A stretch of 64,000 bases of DNA from Gymnorhina tibicen (GCA_013399875.1 VXAZ01001058.1:702823-766822), one strand, 5' to 3'. Counted from the stretch's first letter, positions 11,928 through 24,787 are shown. Made by a program: numbers and translations. The notes: generated by a model from the letters alone, not told the origin.

Positions 11928-14900
11928 GTAAGATTTTAAAAGCCATTAACCACGTCTCCAGATCCAAAAGAGTTGAATTCATCCTATCTTTAACATCTGG
12001 ACTTTGTCATAAGGTACAGACAGAATCTTGTAAAATAATTTTGTACAGCTACTTGGGCTTGGTTATTTTCAGATCTGTAAAGCTGTGATTGTACAGAAAA
12101 ATCCCCATAAATATCTGTTCCTATATCAGGGACTGAACACCTGTTGACAGTCAAGCCTCAGACAGTCACAGAGCAGAAAATCACATCAGCCCTGCTGTGT
12201 CTTCCTCACTGGAAAAACCTCAAGGCTGAACTGGAGGGACAGGCATGGGCTATGAAGTCCGAATTACCCAGAGTCAGCATGACAGAGGTTTGGGCTTGGT
12301 CCTCGTGCATGAACTGCAAGGTCCAAGGTGTGCTCACCTGGCACTGAGCAGGTGGTGGTGCAAAGGCCACAGCCGAAGTTCAAACAGAACTGCTGCTCTT
12401 CAGCCCCTCCTGTTCACACCTTGCCACCTCTCAGCTGAACTCCAACGTTGTGGCAGCAGCACAAGGTTTTACAACACTCTGAAAAACGTATTCATTTTCT
12501 TACAAGCTCCCCTGATAGCAAATGTGGTCAGGTAGAAGCTGGAGGGGTGAAGCAGTGTGCCAGTAAAAGTTTTGTTTTCTTCTGCCAAGGAAACTGCTGT
12601 TTTCAAGGCAGATTCAATTAAAGGCAGAGGATGTTACCTTGAGGAGCCACTTTGTTTACATTTCAAAGGCCTAGTGCTCTTGTTAGACTGATCCAGTTTC
12701 ATGCAGCTCCTTAATGAAAAGCATTTGTTTGGTATTGTACCTCAACAGCAAATTAGATTCTCCCAAGATGGTTTGACTATGTGAGAAAGCTTTTGTGGCT
12801 GCCCAGACTTCTGCAGTGTCATTAAGATAACGACCCTCACATCTGCACTTTCAAATGCTCTTCTCAAGGAAAACATAAGAAATATTCAGATCTATTACAG
12901 ACTTACAGGATTTATCACCCCAGCTTGATTTAGATGACTTATTTTCCCTGTAAATTCCTGAACTCAACTTGTAATAAATTACAGTACTGAACATTTTGGT
13001 AGTTCTTCTTACCACTACCTTTAAGCAATGTCCCTTTCAGACACTGACAGTGTCTGATTCTGGCCAACAGCAGTGGCAGCTTTTTCAGAGGGTTTTGGAG
13101 GGGTTCTCACTACACCAAGAGATGAAAATGATGGACAAGCGACAAGGAAAATGACTGCAATCAGGTTACATATTTCCTGTCTCTTGCTTCTCTTGTATGA
13201 GCATTAAAAAAAAGGCACTCTCTGCCTCTACTGAGCATTTCCACTACTGATGGCTAGAAATTAAACTAAAAGTCTACCTGTAAGTTATATTCAAAGAATC
13301 TTTGTGACAAGATCCCGAGAAAGCTACAAGAACTCCACTTATTTAGAGAAGCAAACTCTCCTGTAATGTCAAATACCTATGAAAGTGTTATATAGATATA
13401 TACATAAAAGCTAGTGAGGAAGCATTTTAGTGCCCATCCCTTTGATGTCCAGAAAATAACTGTAATTTACTTGTTGAGAGATCTATACCATCAGTACTGT
13501 TCTGGAGCACATACCAATCAAAAATCCCTCCATCTAAATGCTCACTAAAATCTAACAGCCCTGCTATCATTTTTTCATTCCTGGTATGCTGCTGCAGTCT
13601 ACTTTGAGTGCTTCCTGAGTGAAACATGGAAGATCCATCCCAGTACACCAAATATACTCAGAAGAAAACACCATAATTAAGATTTGTTTATATTCTCATC
13701 TCTTCAGTATTTGTCACACACGGAAACTGAGCCCATGTGGGTCAGTTGCCAGCTCTGCGCTCAGTGCCTGGGCTTGCTGAACGAGGCACATTTGGCTGTG
13801 CCAAACAAAGCTGGAAACGCTGTATCCTCAGCCAGAAGAGCTTGAATGACAAGTGACTCATATTAGGAATTCCTTGTGTTCAATCAGCTCCCCTTGATGT
13901 GAGATAAAGAGACTTGATGAAAACAGACGGAACCCAGTTTCAGTCTCCTCTTGGGAGGAGTGAAGACCTTTTTTACATAGGGACAAATGCATTCCTGGCA
14001 TAAGGCTTTTTACTTGAGTGGAATTATAGCAAGGATGAAAACAGGTCATCTTGTTTTGTACTATATGCTTCACATCAGCGATGAAATAAACTGGGTCTCA
14101 AAGGAGAGGTGATAAAAAGTCAGCCCTTGTGCTTTGTTGTGATTTCTTTCAAACTATAAAACCTCCTAATGCTTAGTTTTTAAAATATATTAGTTTGATT
14201 TATCATTGACTTATGCAACACTCTGTGCAATGACAACTAAAAGCTTTCCATGGAAAATAAAACGCTTTCTGAAATCATCCAGACCCAGCAAAGCAAACGT
14301 ATCATGGCTCCCACAAAGAAATCTGGAATCACCTGTTTTAAGCAGCCAACTGGAAGGAGAAAAAAGACCAAAACAACAAAACCCAGCAAAGGCTTCTAAT
14401 CATTCTTTGTATCTCCCTTTTTGTATGCTTGATTTGAGATGCTTTAATGAATCCTCATTCTCAAACAAGTGCTGGGTACCTGTTCACTGGGAATTAGGCA
14501 CATCACAGCAGTCACCCAAAGGCGTTTAGGGGAATATTCAAGGACCTCAAGCATAGCTGAATATTTATTTTATGATTCTATCCCAGTCTGAACTGTAGTT
14601 TTTGTAACCTGAATTTCTCTTTTGTACTACTCTGAATATATTTATAGTACTCCATAGTAATGGTTGCAAATGCTGCAGTCACACTCTCATGCAGAGTCGG
14701 CTGCATTGCTTTGATCATCCCATTATTTGGGTTATTTTACGACAGTTTTAAATGGCTGAGAACTGCACAGAGATGACTCAATTGTATCATTAGCCATGAA
14801 CAGCAAGTCCATGTTAACAAGCTGTAACTACCCCCGAACCATGTAAACAGGAAGCCTGGTGCTAGAAATTCATTTTGACGATTTCCACTCTTCTTGCAGG

Positions 14901-16049
14901 TCACAAAGAGAGTCACAAATTAAAAAATGTCTTCACAAAGTGCCAGCTAGGAGTTTAACTGTTGCTGGACCCAAAGAATAGAGGTTTTCAGCCATTCTGA
15001 AAGATATTTTATGTCACTATTCACAACAGGACTATGTGAAAAGTGTCCCAGGATTTTAATTTAGTTATTGCATAAAAAGCTCCCAGTGATGTGTCTGACA
15101 TAAAGCACAAAAATAAATAAATATTAAAAAAACATTTCAAAAACTTTAGTACTTTCTTGAGTGTGGTTATAAGCATTAAAACCTTGGTTCTATATTTCCA
15201 TGAGTTCAGAGGGGAGCGACCGTGTGACTGAAATGCTGCCAGGAAATCCCTCTCCGCTACCCAGATTATTCACCAGAGTAAGTGTGTGGCCTAAACTCTT
15301 CTATAAAAAGGATATTCTGGAAAAAATCTAAATCTCAAATTCTGGCTATATATGCAGCATTGTAAAATGCCATGTGTTTGCAGGGTTTGGGTGTTTGGTT
15401 AATTTGGGGGTTTTTTTGTTTGTTTCTTTTGTTGCTGTTCTGATTGATCCCAAAAATCTTCCCAATAAGTTCCTGGGAAAAAACTATTTAAAGTAATTTT
15501 CTGAAATTCCCATGACATCACCCAAGAGCAAGCATTTCTACTTGGTTAAGAAATACTTGAAAACCACAGCAGAAGGGTACAAATTTAAAGCTGCAGGTCC
15601 CACCCAGTGCAACTGTGGCACGGGGAAGGGAACAAGGACGCCAGTCACACTGGTGGCAGCAGGGAAGATGTCACTGCAGAATTAACTACTAGGAAAAATT
15701 AATTACCTTATAATTCAAGAATTTCTAGAAAATACATTCTTTTCAATACACTGCCAAAACAGTGCACTTAATTGCTTGGAAGCTGATTTTCAAATACTTA
15801 TGAACACTATCGGTTTAGGATATCTTTGCTGTTTTCTATGTTTAGTGCAATTTCCAGACTCAGTGCCTCAGAAGACAGCAGTCCAGAAGGGAGTCAGCAC
15901 CAGCATCAGGCCAGCAGCAGAGGAGCTGTGAGCAGGTTGCAGCTCTCAGAAGCTTTTCCTCACTGGCAAGAGGACGTTTCCTGCTCTGGCAGCAGCTCAG
16001 AGAGTGCCAGGGCTCAGGCCCTGCTGTGGTGTCAGAGCACCGCCAGCCC
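11928..16049. other. Noncoding stretch
   Basis: AT-rich unique DNA without recognised elements. A poly-T/TTTG patch lies near 15411-15432. A GC-richer section begins near 15860. Confidence 0.5.
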
Positions 16050-16284
16050 TGCCCTTCTCTGAGCAGCTCCCTGACCCTCTGTTCCAGTTCCTGCAGTCCC
16101 CAATCTCCCCCAGATCTGCCCCATTCCACCCACAGAAACCTTTCCTCGAACCGGTCCCGCCAGGTTCCCCCTGAACTCATCCTTGGGGACCACCTGCACC
16201 CCCACGGCTCCCCCAGCCCCTCCTGAAGTTCCCCAGGTTCCTGTCCCGACCCCTCCCAGCCCTCCCCTCTCTGTGCCCCTGCAG
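16050..16284 (+). other. C-rich, pyrimidine-biased tract
   Basis: About 235 bp with strong strand asymmetry: the plus strand is dominated by C, with frequent CCCC runs and few G runs. It ends in CCTCTCTGTGCCCCTGCAG, a good 3' splice acceptor. Two minus-strand open frames (15860-16354 and 16032-16541) run across it in different frames and give Gly/Arg/Trp-rich peptides. That pattern follows from composition, not selection. Confidence 0.5.
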
Positions 16285-16343
16285 TGGGATTTGCCGTGGC
16301 CACAGCTGGAACGGCACTGGTTTTGCCGAGAAGCCTCAGCTTG
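16285..16343 (+). other. Candidate exon A (59 nt)
   Basis: Bounded by a strong acceptor (CCCCTGCAG) and a GTGAGG donor at 16344. All three frames are open. In frame 1 it gives 19 codons plus two bases, which joins in phase to candidate exon B at 16837. CpG sites are retained (CCG, ACG). I do not recognise the peptide. A noncoding exon is equally possible. Confidence 0.22.
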
Positions 16344-16836
16344 GTGAGGTGCATTTAGACCCACGCCCAAAGACTGTGTCAGGAGGTTCTGGCATTCCGG
16401 GAGACTTCGGTTTAATGGGCTTGGTATGTCTAGTGATTTATCTGACTCTGCATAGGGGTTTAGGAACCTAAAGCAACATAAGAAAACCAATTTTCTACTG
16501 TATGTCCCAGCCAGTTTGATATAATCTATAGTGCAGAACAAATTGTGTCAATAATTATGCTGGATTTTACATAAAAGCAACCTCTATATAAACAAGAGAG
16601 CAAATCAAACGAAAACACAGTAATCTGAACAAATGTTTTCAGTACTAGAAAGTGTAAGGTGAGCAAATTGCTGCCCTAAGGACAAGGTGAAAATCCCTAG
16701 CCCCCCTTTCCAAAGCAAACAAATAGTAGTGAAACGTAATTTGACGCTCGTTTCCACCAAGGGAAAACATTTTGTCAGCCACCTCTTTTTGCTGAGGTTG
16801 CCTTAACGTTGTTTTCTTGCAATCTGATCCTCGCAG

Positions 16837-17069
16837 GAGCTCCCCCAGTGACTCTCGGGGGAAGGCACTGCATCAGCGCCTGTTACCGGGGCTGAGTTCT
16901 GCTGTGCCCGTCAGTGCCCAGGCGCGCTCAAACAGCCCGGTAAATACCGAGCTAGAGATGTTTCACCCGTGTTACGTATGGATCAGGTGTGCTGTTTCTC
17001 AAAGGCACCAGTTCCAAATCCAGCAGGGTGCTCAGCCTCTAAGGACCCTGAGGGAGCTGCAGGTTTTCG
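16837..17069 (+). other. Candidate exon B (233 nt, open throughout)
   Basis: A T-rich tract ending GATCCTCGCAG gives a good acceptor, and a GTGAGT donor follows at 17070. One frame is open for the full 233 nt (1 + 77 codons + 1 base). It enters in phase 2, matching the two-base overhang of exon A in frame 1. The peptide is Ser/Gln/Arg-rich with a Cys/Trp-containing centre and no domain I recognise. Base composition is richer in GC and CpG than the flanks. It could instead be a chance open frame in GC-richer DNA. Confidence 0.27.
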
Positions 17070-18624
17070 GTGAGTGAAGATGTTTCTCCCCAGGTAACTC
17101 ATATTTTAAAGCAGCAGAAATTGAGGACTTTTTAAAAAGCTGGACATAATTCATTTCTTGAAACTCGCATACAAATCAATAATATAACTAGAAACACAAT
17201 CCAGAAGATTTAAAATGCGGTACTTTGTACCATCCAGGTTAACAGTGACCAGCTGAGACTGCAAATTTGTTTGTTGAGGACTGACTCTGGTATGGATTTA
17301 TTAAGTGGGCTTAAAAACACAGTAAAGCACCACCAAAGCTTGTACCAAAGATGTAGTTGGAATTTTTTTTGCTTTGATGAAGAAACTATTTCACTTTGAT
17401 TTTAGAGTTTCTTTATAGCTTTTGAGTGGCAGGCAGCCCTTTACATTATTAATAAATGTTTTGAATTTAAAGTCTTTAAACTAAAAAGTTTTTTTTGGGG
17501 AGGAGCTTTGAAAAACCAAGAAATAAAGGAAGTCATCATAACACTTATAAGATAAAGCTGCTTTTTTCACACTGAACTTTGGTTTAATGTGTCAGAATCA
17601 TGATTTTAATCACAAATTCTATCTAATGTTGAAATAAATGCCAAGGATGATGGCTAGAGGAGCTCTGTCTTTATAAATCTCCCATCAAATGAAGTGGGAA
17701 GGTGAAAGTCACAAGAGCGTACCAGGAGGGATCACTTCATCACCTCAGAACAAAATCCAGTCCTGTAAAGAGGCCAAGCCCAGACAGAGCTTGTCCCTTG
17801 AGCAGTGGAGAGGAGGAACCTGCTCCAGTCTCCAGCACCAGTGGAAAAGCTCTTCTTGAAGTGCACAGAAGCAAATCAGTGTACAAGGATGTGAGATGCT
17901 GCCTCTGGTCCTAGAGAATTCCTCCAGATCTGCTGCTATTTTCTTTTATTGGTCTGAATTCCTTTACTCATTAAATAGACAGGCTCGGTGCAGGGAAGAG
18001 TTTTCTTCTCCCCAGAGGTCAGAAAGCAGCAAAAGATCTGCTTGTTCTCCAAGCCCTGAACACACCCAGACCCCAGGCAGCTGTGGTGGTCCAGAACTGA
18101 GGCCCAGCCAGCCCAGTGCCGCGTTCACGTGAAATCCTCTCTCCAGGCACAGGAACAGCACACACAGAGGTAAAGAACATCCCGTTGTTGATGAAGCCAC
18201 ACGGTTACGGTAGAACTGTCCTCAGGAGAGTAAGAAAGGTGGGAATGTTTGTTTGCCAGCTAATAACCAGCTGGGGGCTGCAGAAAGGGGCCACAGGAGG
18301 CAGCTCGATGAAATGAGAGAACGTGGGGAGAAAATGAAAGCTAGGGGTGAGAAGTGGAGCTTGGGAAAGTTAAGCAAAAGGCTCAAGGGCCAAGTGAGTT
18401 TCAAATGGCTCTGTGCAGGTGAAGGGTGAAGTGACTGAAGGTGACTTCAGAGCAGCCTCCACTCTTTCTTCCATACCTTGGCTGCTGCCATCTAACACCT
18501 ACATGGAAACAAAAATAAAGGCAGGGGATGAGCCCAGTTGTGTCTCATGAAGGGCAAGGGTGTGAGGTGGAACCAAAAGCCTTTCCTTACTGCGTGCTGG
18601 TTTTACTCCTGCAGCTGCTAAAAG
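17070..18624. other. Noncoding stretch
   Basis: AT-rich to 17700, then moderate GC. Short open frames overlap on both strands and none is recognisable. Confidence 0.5.
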
Positions 18625-19293
18625 ATGGGGCTGACAACTGCTACTGCTGCAGCAGAGACTGCTCCTGATCACTGTCCTCCCCAAGCATTATCAACTCCTC
18701 TATGTTCACCTACCTCAGCAGCTTCTTTGGCTGCAGCAAAAGTAATGGAAAGGACGGAACAAATGGTGCTTGAGCAGCTGGTGTCCTCCTGCCCAAGGGA
18801 GACAATCTGTCACCTTCCACTTTGTGTTCTGAGTCTGCCTAAAGCACCCTCTGCACCCAGACACGGATTCATTGGAATGTCATACTTGATACTGGCATGG
18901 TGTCTGAAGGGTCAGGAAGGAGAGATTTTCAATAGCTGTGTGACAGAAAACACAGAGGTTATGTCTCCCATCAAACCAGCAGCGGGCTTTGGAAGAGGAC
19001 GCATATTTCCCAGATGCTCCAGTCTCACAGTTAAGGGAGGCATTACACATCACCCCTGCTCATCACCCGCTGTGGGATCATACAGTATGAACTCACCAGT
19101 GAAGTACATTTTCAGTTTTCAGAGATTTCTCCTTGAAAAACCCCTGCCAGGTGTCATTCCCATTCGTGGGTTCACTGGGAAACCTCTTAGAGATGTGCAG
19201 CAAAGCTTTAAGTCGTTTGCATGGCAGCACAAGTGTGAGCAGCACCCAAATGTCACAGCCCTCTGCAAAGCCCTTCACAACCACTGCCAGTGA
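18625..19293 (+). other. Unrecognised 222-codon open frame
   Basis: A single continuous frame from ATG to TGA, starting with an Ala/Thr-rich stretch of about 40 residues and followed by unremarkable mixed sequence with about 12 Cys. No signal peptide, clear membrane segment or known motif stands out. Kozak context is weak-to-moderate (purine at -3 and G at +4 not both convincing). Chance frames of this size are uncommon but expected occasionally in 64 kb of moderate GC, so I treat it as probably noncoding. Confidence 0.12.
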
Positions 19294-22200
19294 AAGTCAA
19301 GTTTCTTGATTCCGCTCGAGCAACACAGAGCAGGAACAGCATCATTCCTGTTAGAACCAGGGCTGGCGTTTGACGTGCAGGAAGTTCACGTTGTGGTAAC
19401 ATAAAATCTTAATGTATGGTAATAAATATACTAGAAAGAATTTAATAATAGGTTTTGTTTCATCATAAATTGGCAGGAACCAGTGAATTAAACAGCCCTC
19501 TCTGGCTCTTTTCACATGATAACTCTCTTAATAATTGCAGAGTATTTCACCTTTCACAACATAAGGGTTTTGTAAAGTACATTTTAACTTAAAAGAGCTT
19601 CAGTGTTTATGCAGGGTTTATACAGATTGATCTGCAGTAATCTATCTAGAGTTCTTTGCCTTGATGAGAGATATTTGAAGTGGTCCTTACTGTATTCTGA
19701 AGCTTCACCCATTGCATAAAGAGCTGCTGCTGAAAAAGCCCATGATGTACTGGGTAAAACATCAAGAGCAATTAGATTTAGCGAAATTATTCAGAAGAGG
19801 GCCAAGATCAAATAAACATTGCTTTTCCACAGCAGAGGGGAACACTCTCTTACTTTTTGCCTAACAACAAGGTACTGACAGCGGTGTTTCAAGCAGGATG
19901 GGGCCAGCCTTTGATCTCTGCAGGGGGCTCGTGTTAACCACAACCGCGAGCTGTCTGAAAGCCCACAGGTCAAGCAGGTATTTTTAGTTCCATTTTCAAG
20001 ACGTAGAAACATACTTTCTCTCATTTCAACAGCGGGACTATTCATTTGGGGCTGGGGAGGGAGGGGGAACTGCAGACAGATATATTGTTGAGATAAATCA
20101 AAATAAAGGAGACATTCAATATTTATCCATTAAGAAAATATAAACATACTTCCTGTGTGACAAAATCCCTCCCACCCATTTCAACAGCTATATCCCTCAT
20201 GAAAGTTAACAGGTAAGAATTAAGGAACAACGTTCCACAGCAACAGTCCTAAACACTGCAGTAACACTTTAAATTGTAGCATTTTGGATGATTGTTGCAG
20301 AGCATATCAGTGGTCATTGAAAGAAATGAAACAGAATAATTCAAAGCTTATAATACTGCCAGGGTTAAAACAAGCTATTGTTTACTCCAACATATAAAGA
20401 TTAAAAAAAATAGGAATGGAGACACATTAATTCTTGGCTTTTACTGTAACTACGTATGATTTGAGTTTATCAAGGCAACCTTAATGACCAAGCAAGAATG
20501 AATTCCACTGCCCAAGCAGTGGTCAGCAGCTCCTGATCTCCCAGCCTTACAGCCAAGATAGACCCCACACACAGATTAGGAAACACATCTGTCACTCGGG
20601 TACAGCACTGTGATGGGCAGAGAGCAAAGCAGGTTTTCAGTTTTTGGTGCGGTCAGTTTAAAGGGAATAATCTCGAAGGACACGCACAGGAAGAAGAGGA
20701 GAGTGCCAGAGCAGAAGGGAGGCTGTGGGAGGTGTCCGAGGCTCAGGTGACACAAGAGGGAAGGAGCAGAGAGTGGCTGAGGAGGGCGCAGCCACACAGA
20801 CTCCGTGGGACAGACGCAGCCCTGCCGGGACGGCAGCAGCCTCCCAGAACAGTCCCGGCTCCCCGCAGCACGGACCGGCTGGGCTGCGCACCCACCTTCT
20901 CCCCGTGCCTTTGCCCCAGGGACACAGAGCAGGGGGAGACGGGGGCTCCACCTGCTTCCTCCTTTTCTCCCTTGCAAAGGTCTGGGTTAAAGGGTTCTGG
21001 TGAAAGCTGTACTGGAAATAGCCTGCATGTGGTTATGCCCCCGAGCCTGCAGAACTTGCACACATGAGATTCCCACCGACTTGGATGGGAATTTTGTGCG
21101 TAATCATTTCAGTGTCTGACCACAAAAACCATAATTGGAATTAAAACATCAACTGAATTGTTAAAAAATCCAGAACCTTGGCACCAAGATAATATGGTTT
21201 AACTTTAGACTGAATACATGACATTTACAACCGTATACAATGTATGTGATCCTGGGCATTTTAGTAGATTTTCATTTACTTCACAGAAAGAATAAATTAA
21301 AAGTTGCCCTAAATGATGTAGTAAGGATATTACAAACACATACCTTAAATCAAAGCAAATTGCCCCCCCCAACACCCACTCACCCATGAAAATTATTTCT
21401 GAAAGTACAGTGCAAACCACAACTTTTTCCTTGTATTTATTATAAAAGCTTTCTTTCCCTTAATGTTTGATCTATCTATAAAAGGCAAAAATATTTTGTT
21501 AGTAAAGCTCAACCTTTGGCAGCCAGGAAAATGACTAAATTTCCTACAAATAATTTCAGTTACTCTTTTGTTTACCAATGTGCTTGTTTCCCATAATCCC
21601 CCTGGGAGGAGATAATGTCCCTGTGCAGATGTTCAATGTTATAATTGGGCAGCATTCAGCAGAAATGTCATCAGTGACACAACACTTTAACAATAAAAGA
21701 AAATGAAACAGACATCACAGGGGACTCCCATTTCAAAGCGAACCTTCAAGGATCTGAACAGGAAGCATATTTTCCATATTACAAGTTCTCATTTAAATTA
21801 CAAAAGTACACTGACATTTATTTCCTTAACAGATGAGTTTATCACCAGTTTAGCAATGAGTATCAATGGCAACTGAAATTACAGTTCCTTTCATACTCAG
21901 CTTCTTTTGATAAGTCCTTTCCTTTACTTACAGCCTCATACACATTTCTTTTATTCTGACTGTAACATCCAACATTCTGCATAAATATAAATTTTCATTT
22001 TATTAAAAAGGGATGCTGCAAAAACACTTTTTTTTTTTGCAGGACAGCGAGAACAACCCATTTCAGGCTGGCCTTGTGCCAAGTGCCACTTTCCAGTCAG
22101 CCCAGCTGTGGCGGAGTGCCTGCTCTCACGGCCTAAAAGAGCAAAGGGAAAGAGCAGAAGTGGCTGCACAGTTCCCGTGTTTGCTGTTGGCTACAGAAGC

Positions 22201-22659
22201 TGAGATGACAACGTGACAGGTCCCAGGGCTGCACCCCAGACCCAGGGAACCTGAAATGTCTTTCTGTGCTGGAATGATTCTGTTCACATGCCAGCAGGAG
22301 ATACAGGTAGCAACAGTTGTTTCTTTCTGACTACTGTGAGACCACCCACCCAGAAATCTCAGGCTCCCCAGGGATGTCTCCTCTGAATCATCTCGCTAAT
22401 AACCAGCCCTGTGGTGACCTAATGTGCTGGAAAAGCTGGGAAAAGCAATCCCACAAACTAATACTGGGGAAAAAGGTCTAGAGATACGGCTAAAATGTTA
22501 CGAATCCAGATTTTGCTCTCAGATCCACATTGGGTAACTCTTACTACATTTATTCAGGTAAGAATTCAGAGAAATTCAGAAATTGAGCAAAATTCAGCTA
22601 TATCCCATCAGCTTCATCCAGAAGACAAGTGAAACTGGCTTTTCTACATTGTCTCCCAG
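19294..22659. other. Noncoding stretch
   Basis: Mostly AT-rich. A GC-richer patch at 20700-20960 has open frames on both strands, which argues for composition over coding. A possible 25-nt micro-exon lies at 20188-20212 between a pyrimidine-rich acceptor and GTAAGA. C8 occurs near 21363. Confidence 0.5.
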
Positions 22660-22718
22660 GATTTACAGAGTGGTGATTCCTGCCCAACTCACTAACGCGT
22701 TACCAGAAGTGTGTTCAG
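22660..22718 (+). other. Candidate exon (59 nt)
   Basis: An excellent acceptor (TTTTCTACATTGTCTCCCAG) and a strong donor (TTCAG followed by GTAGGT) flank the segment. One frame is open throughout (1 + 19 codons + 1 base). Its entry phase does not match the exit phase of candidate exon B, so the two cannot be consecutive coding exons. No homologue is recognised. Confidence 0.22.
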
Positions 22719-24284
22719 GTAGGTACCACAGGCAGTCTGCAGGGAGGCTCTGGGGCACACACTGCAGCTGAGGATACTCCCACCATGCCCAGCATAATCC
22801 TGGGCCTTTGGAGACCGACAGGATGCACTGATTAACTCGATATTGATAAAGTAATACCCGGGTTTTGTCAGATGCCAAGCAAACCCAGTGTGTAACAATA
22901 TCTGCCGTGTCTCACCTGTTACCCCCACGTACAGCAGGGCACAATTTCAGAGTCCCAGCAGCAGGTTCAGAAGGATGAGCTTGAGTTAAACTTGCCTCAG
23001 CTGGAGAAGGTTTTGCATTTGGCTGCAGAACAAACAAACAAATCTGGTTCAGTGCACAAAAGAAAACTTTGAAGTAACTTTCTTATGCAGTCTGAGGCAC
23101 AATGTGCTAAAGGCTCAAATGAAGAATTGCAGGAGTCTGTACCTGAGGGGGAAAGGAGGGAGTGTAAATTGGAGCAAGGAATTCACACAGTACGTTTTCC
23201 TTCAAAGCATCGTGTACATTTGCAGGCCTGCAGCTGTAATTCGCATTTTTGTCATAAACATTTTGGTAACACAGTGGAAAACACCAGTATCCAGAGTGCA
23301 TCCCAGCTACCAGGGTTTGCTGCCCTGACTGTGTCACAGGGACAGAGCCTGTTACCCTCCACAAAGCCTCCAGCACGGCAGGGAGGGGTTTGGAGAATAT
23401 TCTGAGCTAACTCAATACATCCCACAGTTACCAGCATTCTGTGGTACTTTTAGCTGCTGTAACAATTTTCTCCGGAATCAGAAGAATTTCCCTAAGTTTT
23501 CCTGGCCCTATGTATGCCTTGCCCCATGGAAAACCAAGCAAATGCTAATAAAAATTGCAAATTTATCTGATGAACAGCGTACACAGGAGGAAGAACTCTT
23601 TCCATCTCGAGAACTTCAGTCACCAAACTAACACCCTTTTATGCTGCTGCACTCCTACAGAGTAACAACAGAACAATAAAAAAACCCTAAAGCAAACTCC
23701 TATCCTGTCTTTTCCCAGCAGAGTTTCAACCCTTCCAAAGGAGACATGCCTGAGATTTTATGAAGTCCAGCAGGAACTTGGTTTTGTTATTGATCTTACG
23801 TGGAAGTTGCACAAATGCTACCAGCCAAGGATGATGGTTTGAAAAAGCTGCAAGAGAAATGCCATTACATGCACACACATGACCTCTAATGACAGGGAAG
23901 GAATAAATACAGTGCTGCAGCCACCTCCTCTGCCCTCCTCAACCCAAACCACCTGCAGACTTTGTTGCTTTCTCAAGCTCCTGCTGTTCTCACTGTGTCT
24001 TTTCCCACCTTCTTCAATCCTTTCATTCAATGGCATTTTCCTCTGCACTAAAATCAAATACTTGTTCAAGGCTCTGGGTAGGTGAGGGCAAAATTCCATC
24101 TCTTACTTCATTTTTTCTTTGCTTCTCCAATCTCTCTCCCAAAGGTTCCCTTAACTCAGTCTCCATGCCTTCTCTCCTGCTAAGTTCCTATGCTGACAGT
24201 AAGTTCAGAGTTTTGTCATGCCTCTTTCCTGTACAAAAACAATCTGCAGACTCTGCACTGATCTCCATATGCTGTGCCCGTATT
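22719..24284. other. Noncoding stretch
   Basis: Unique sequence without recognised genes or repeats. Confidence 0.5.
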
Positions 24285-24335
24285 TTCCCTTTCTTTTTTG
24301 TCATAACATATTCCCTTTTCTTTTTTGTCATAACT
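24285..24335. repeat. Two-copy ~26-bp direct repeat
   Basis: TTCCCTTTCTTTTTTGTCATAAC occurs twice in succession, differing by one T in the homopolymer. This is a local tandem duplication about 170 bp before the homopurine array. The periodic Lys-rich stretch in the minus-strand frame at 24188-24868 comes from this repeat. Confidence 0.85.
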
Positions 24336-24506
24336 GTGTCTTTAGTGCCACGGGCCTGTTTCAGGTTCTGGTTACTCCTGTTAGGACTAAAAGCCACTGA
24401 TTCAGCTGCATTGGTGTGTGACATTTGTGTGACAGTGGGGCAGAGCTGGTGGCTGAGCAGGAAATTATCCCATGTGGAACCAAAATAAATCACACAAATC
24501 CAGAAT

Positions 24507-24787
24507 GAGGAAAGGAAAGGAAAGGAAAGGAAAGGAAAGGAAAGGAAAGGAAAGGAAAGGAAAGGAAAGGAAAGGAAAGGAAAGGAAAGGAAAGGAAAGG
24601 AAAGGAAAGGAAAGGAAAGGAAAGGAAAGGAAAGGAAAGGAAAGGAAAGGAAAGGAAAGGAAAGGAAAGGAAAGGAAAGGAAAGGAAAGGAAAGGAAAGG
24701 AAAGGAAAGGAAAGGAAAGGAAAGGAAAGGAAAGGAGAAAGGAAAAAGGAAAGGAAAGGAAAAAGGAAAGGAGGAAAAAAGGGAAAA
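24507..24787 (+). repeat. (AAAGG)n pentanucleotide microsatellite / homopurine tract
   Basis: A pure AAAGG array of about 45 units (to about 24735), then a degenerate tail of A/G with GAGAAAGG and GAGG variants. The plus strand contains only A and G for about 281 bp. Open frames on either strand here encode KGKER- or FLSFP-type periodic peptide and are repeat artefacts. Such tracts are length-polymorphic and hard to assemble, so the true copy number may differ. Confidence 0.98.

Noticed and set aside
15860..16541. Two overlapping minus-strand frames of 164 and 169 codons
   Set aside because: They lie in different frames over the same C-rich tract and give Gly/Trp/Arg-rich peptides, as expected from composition.
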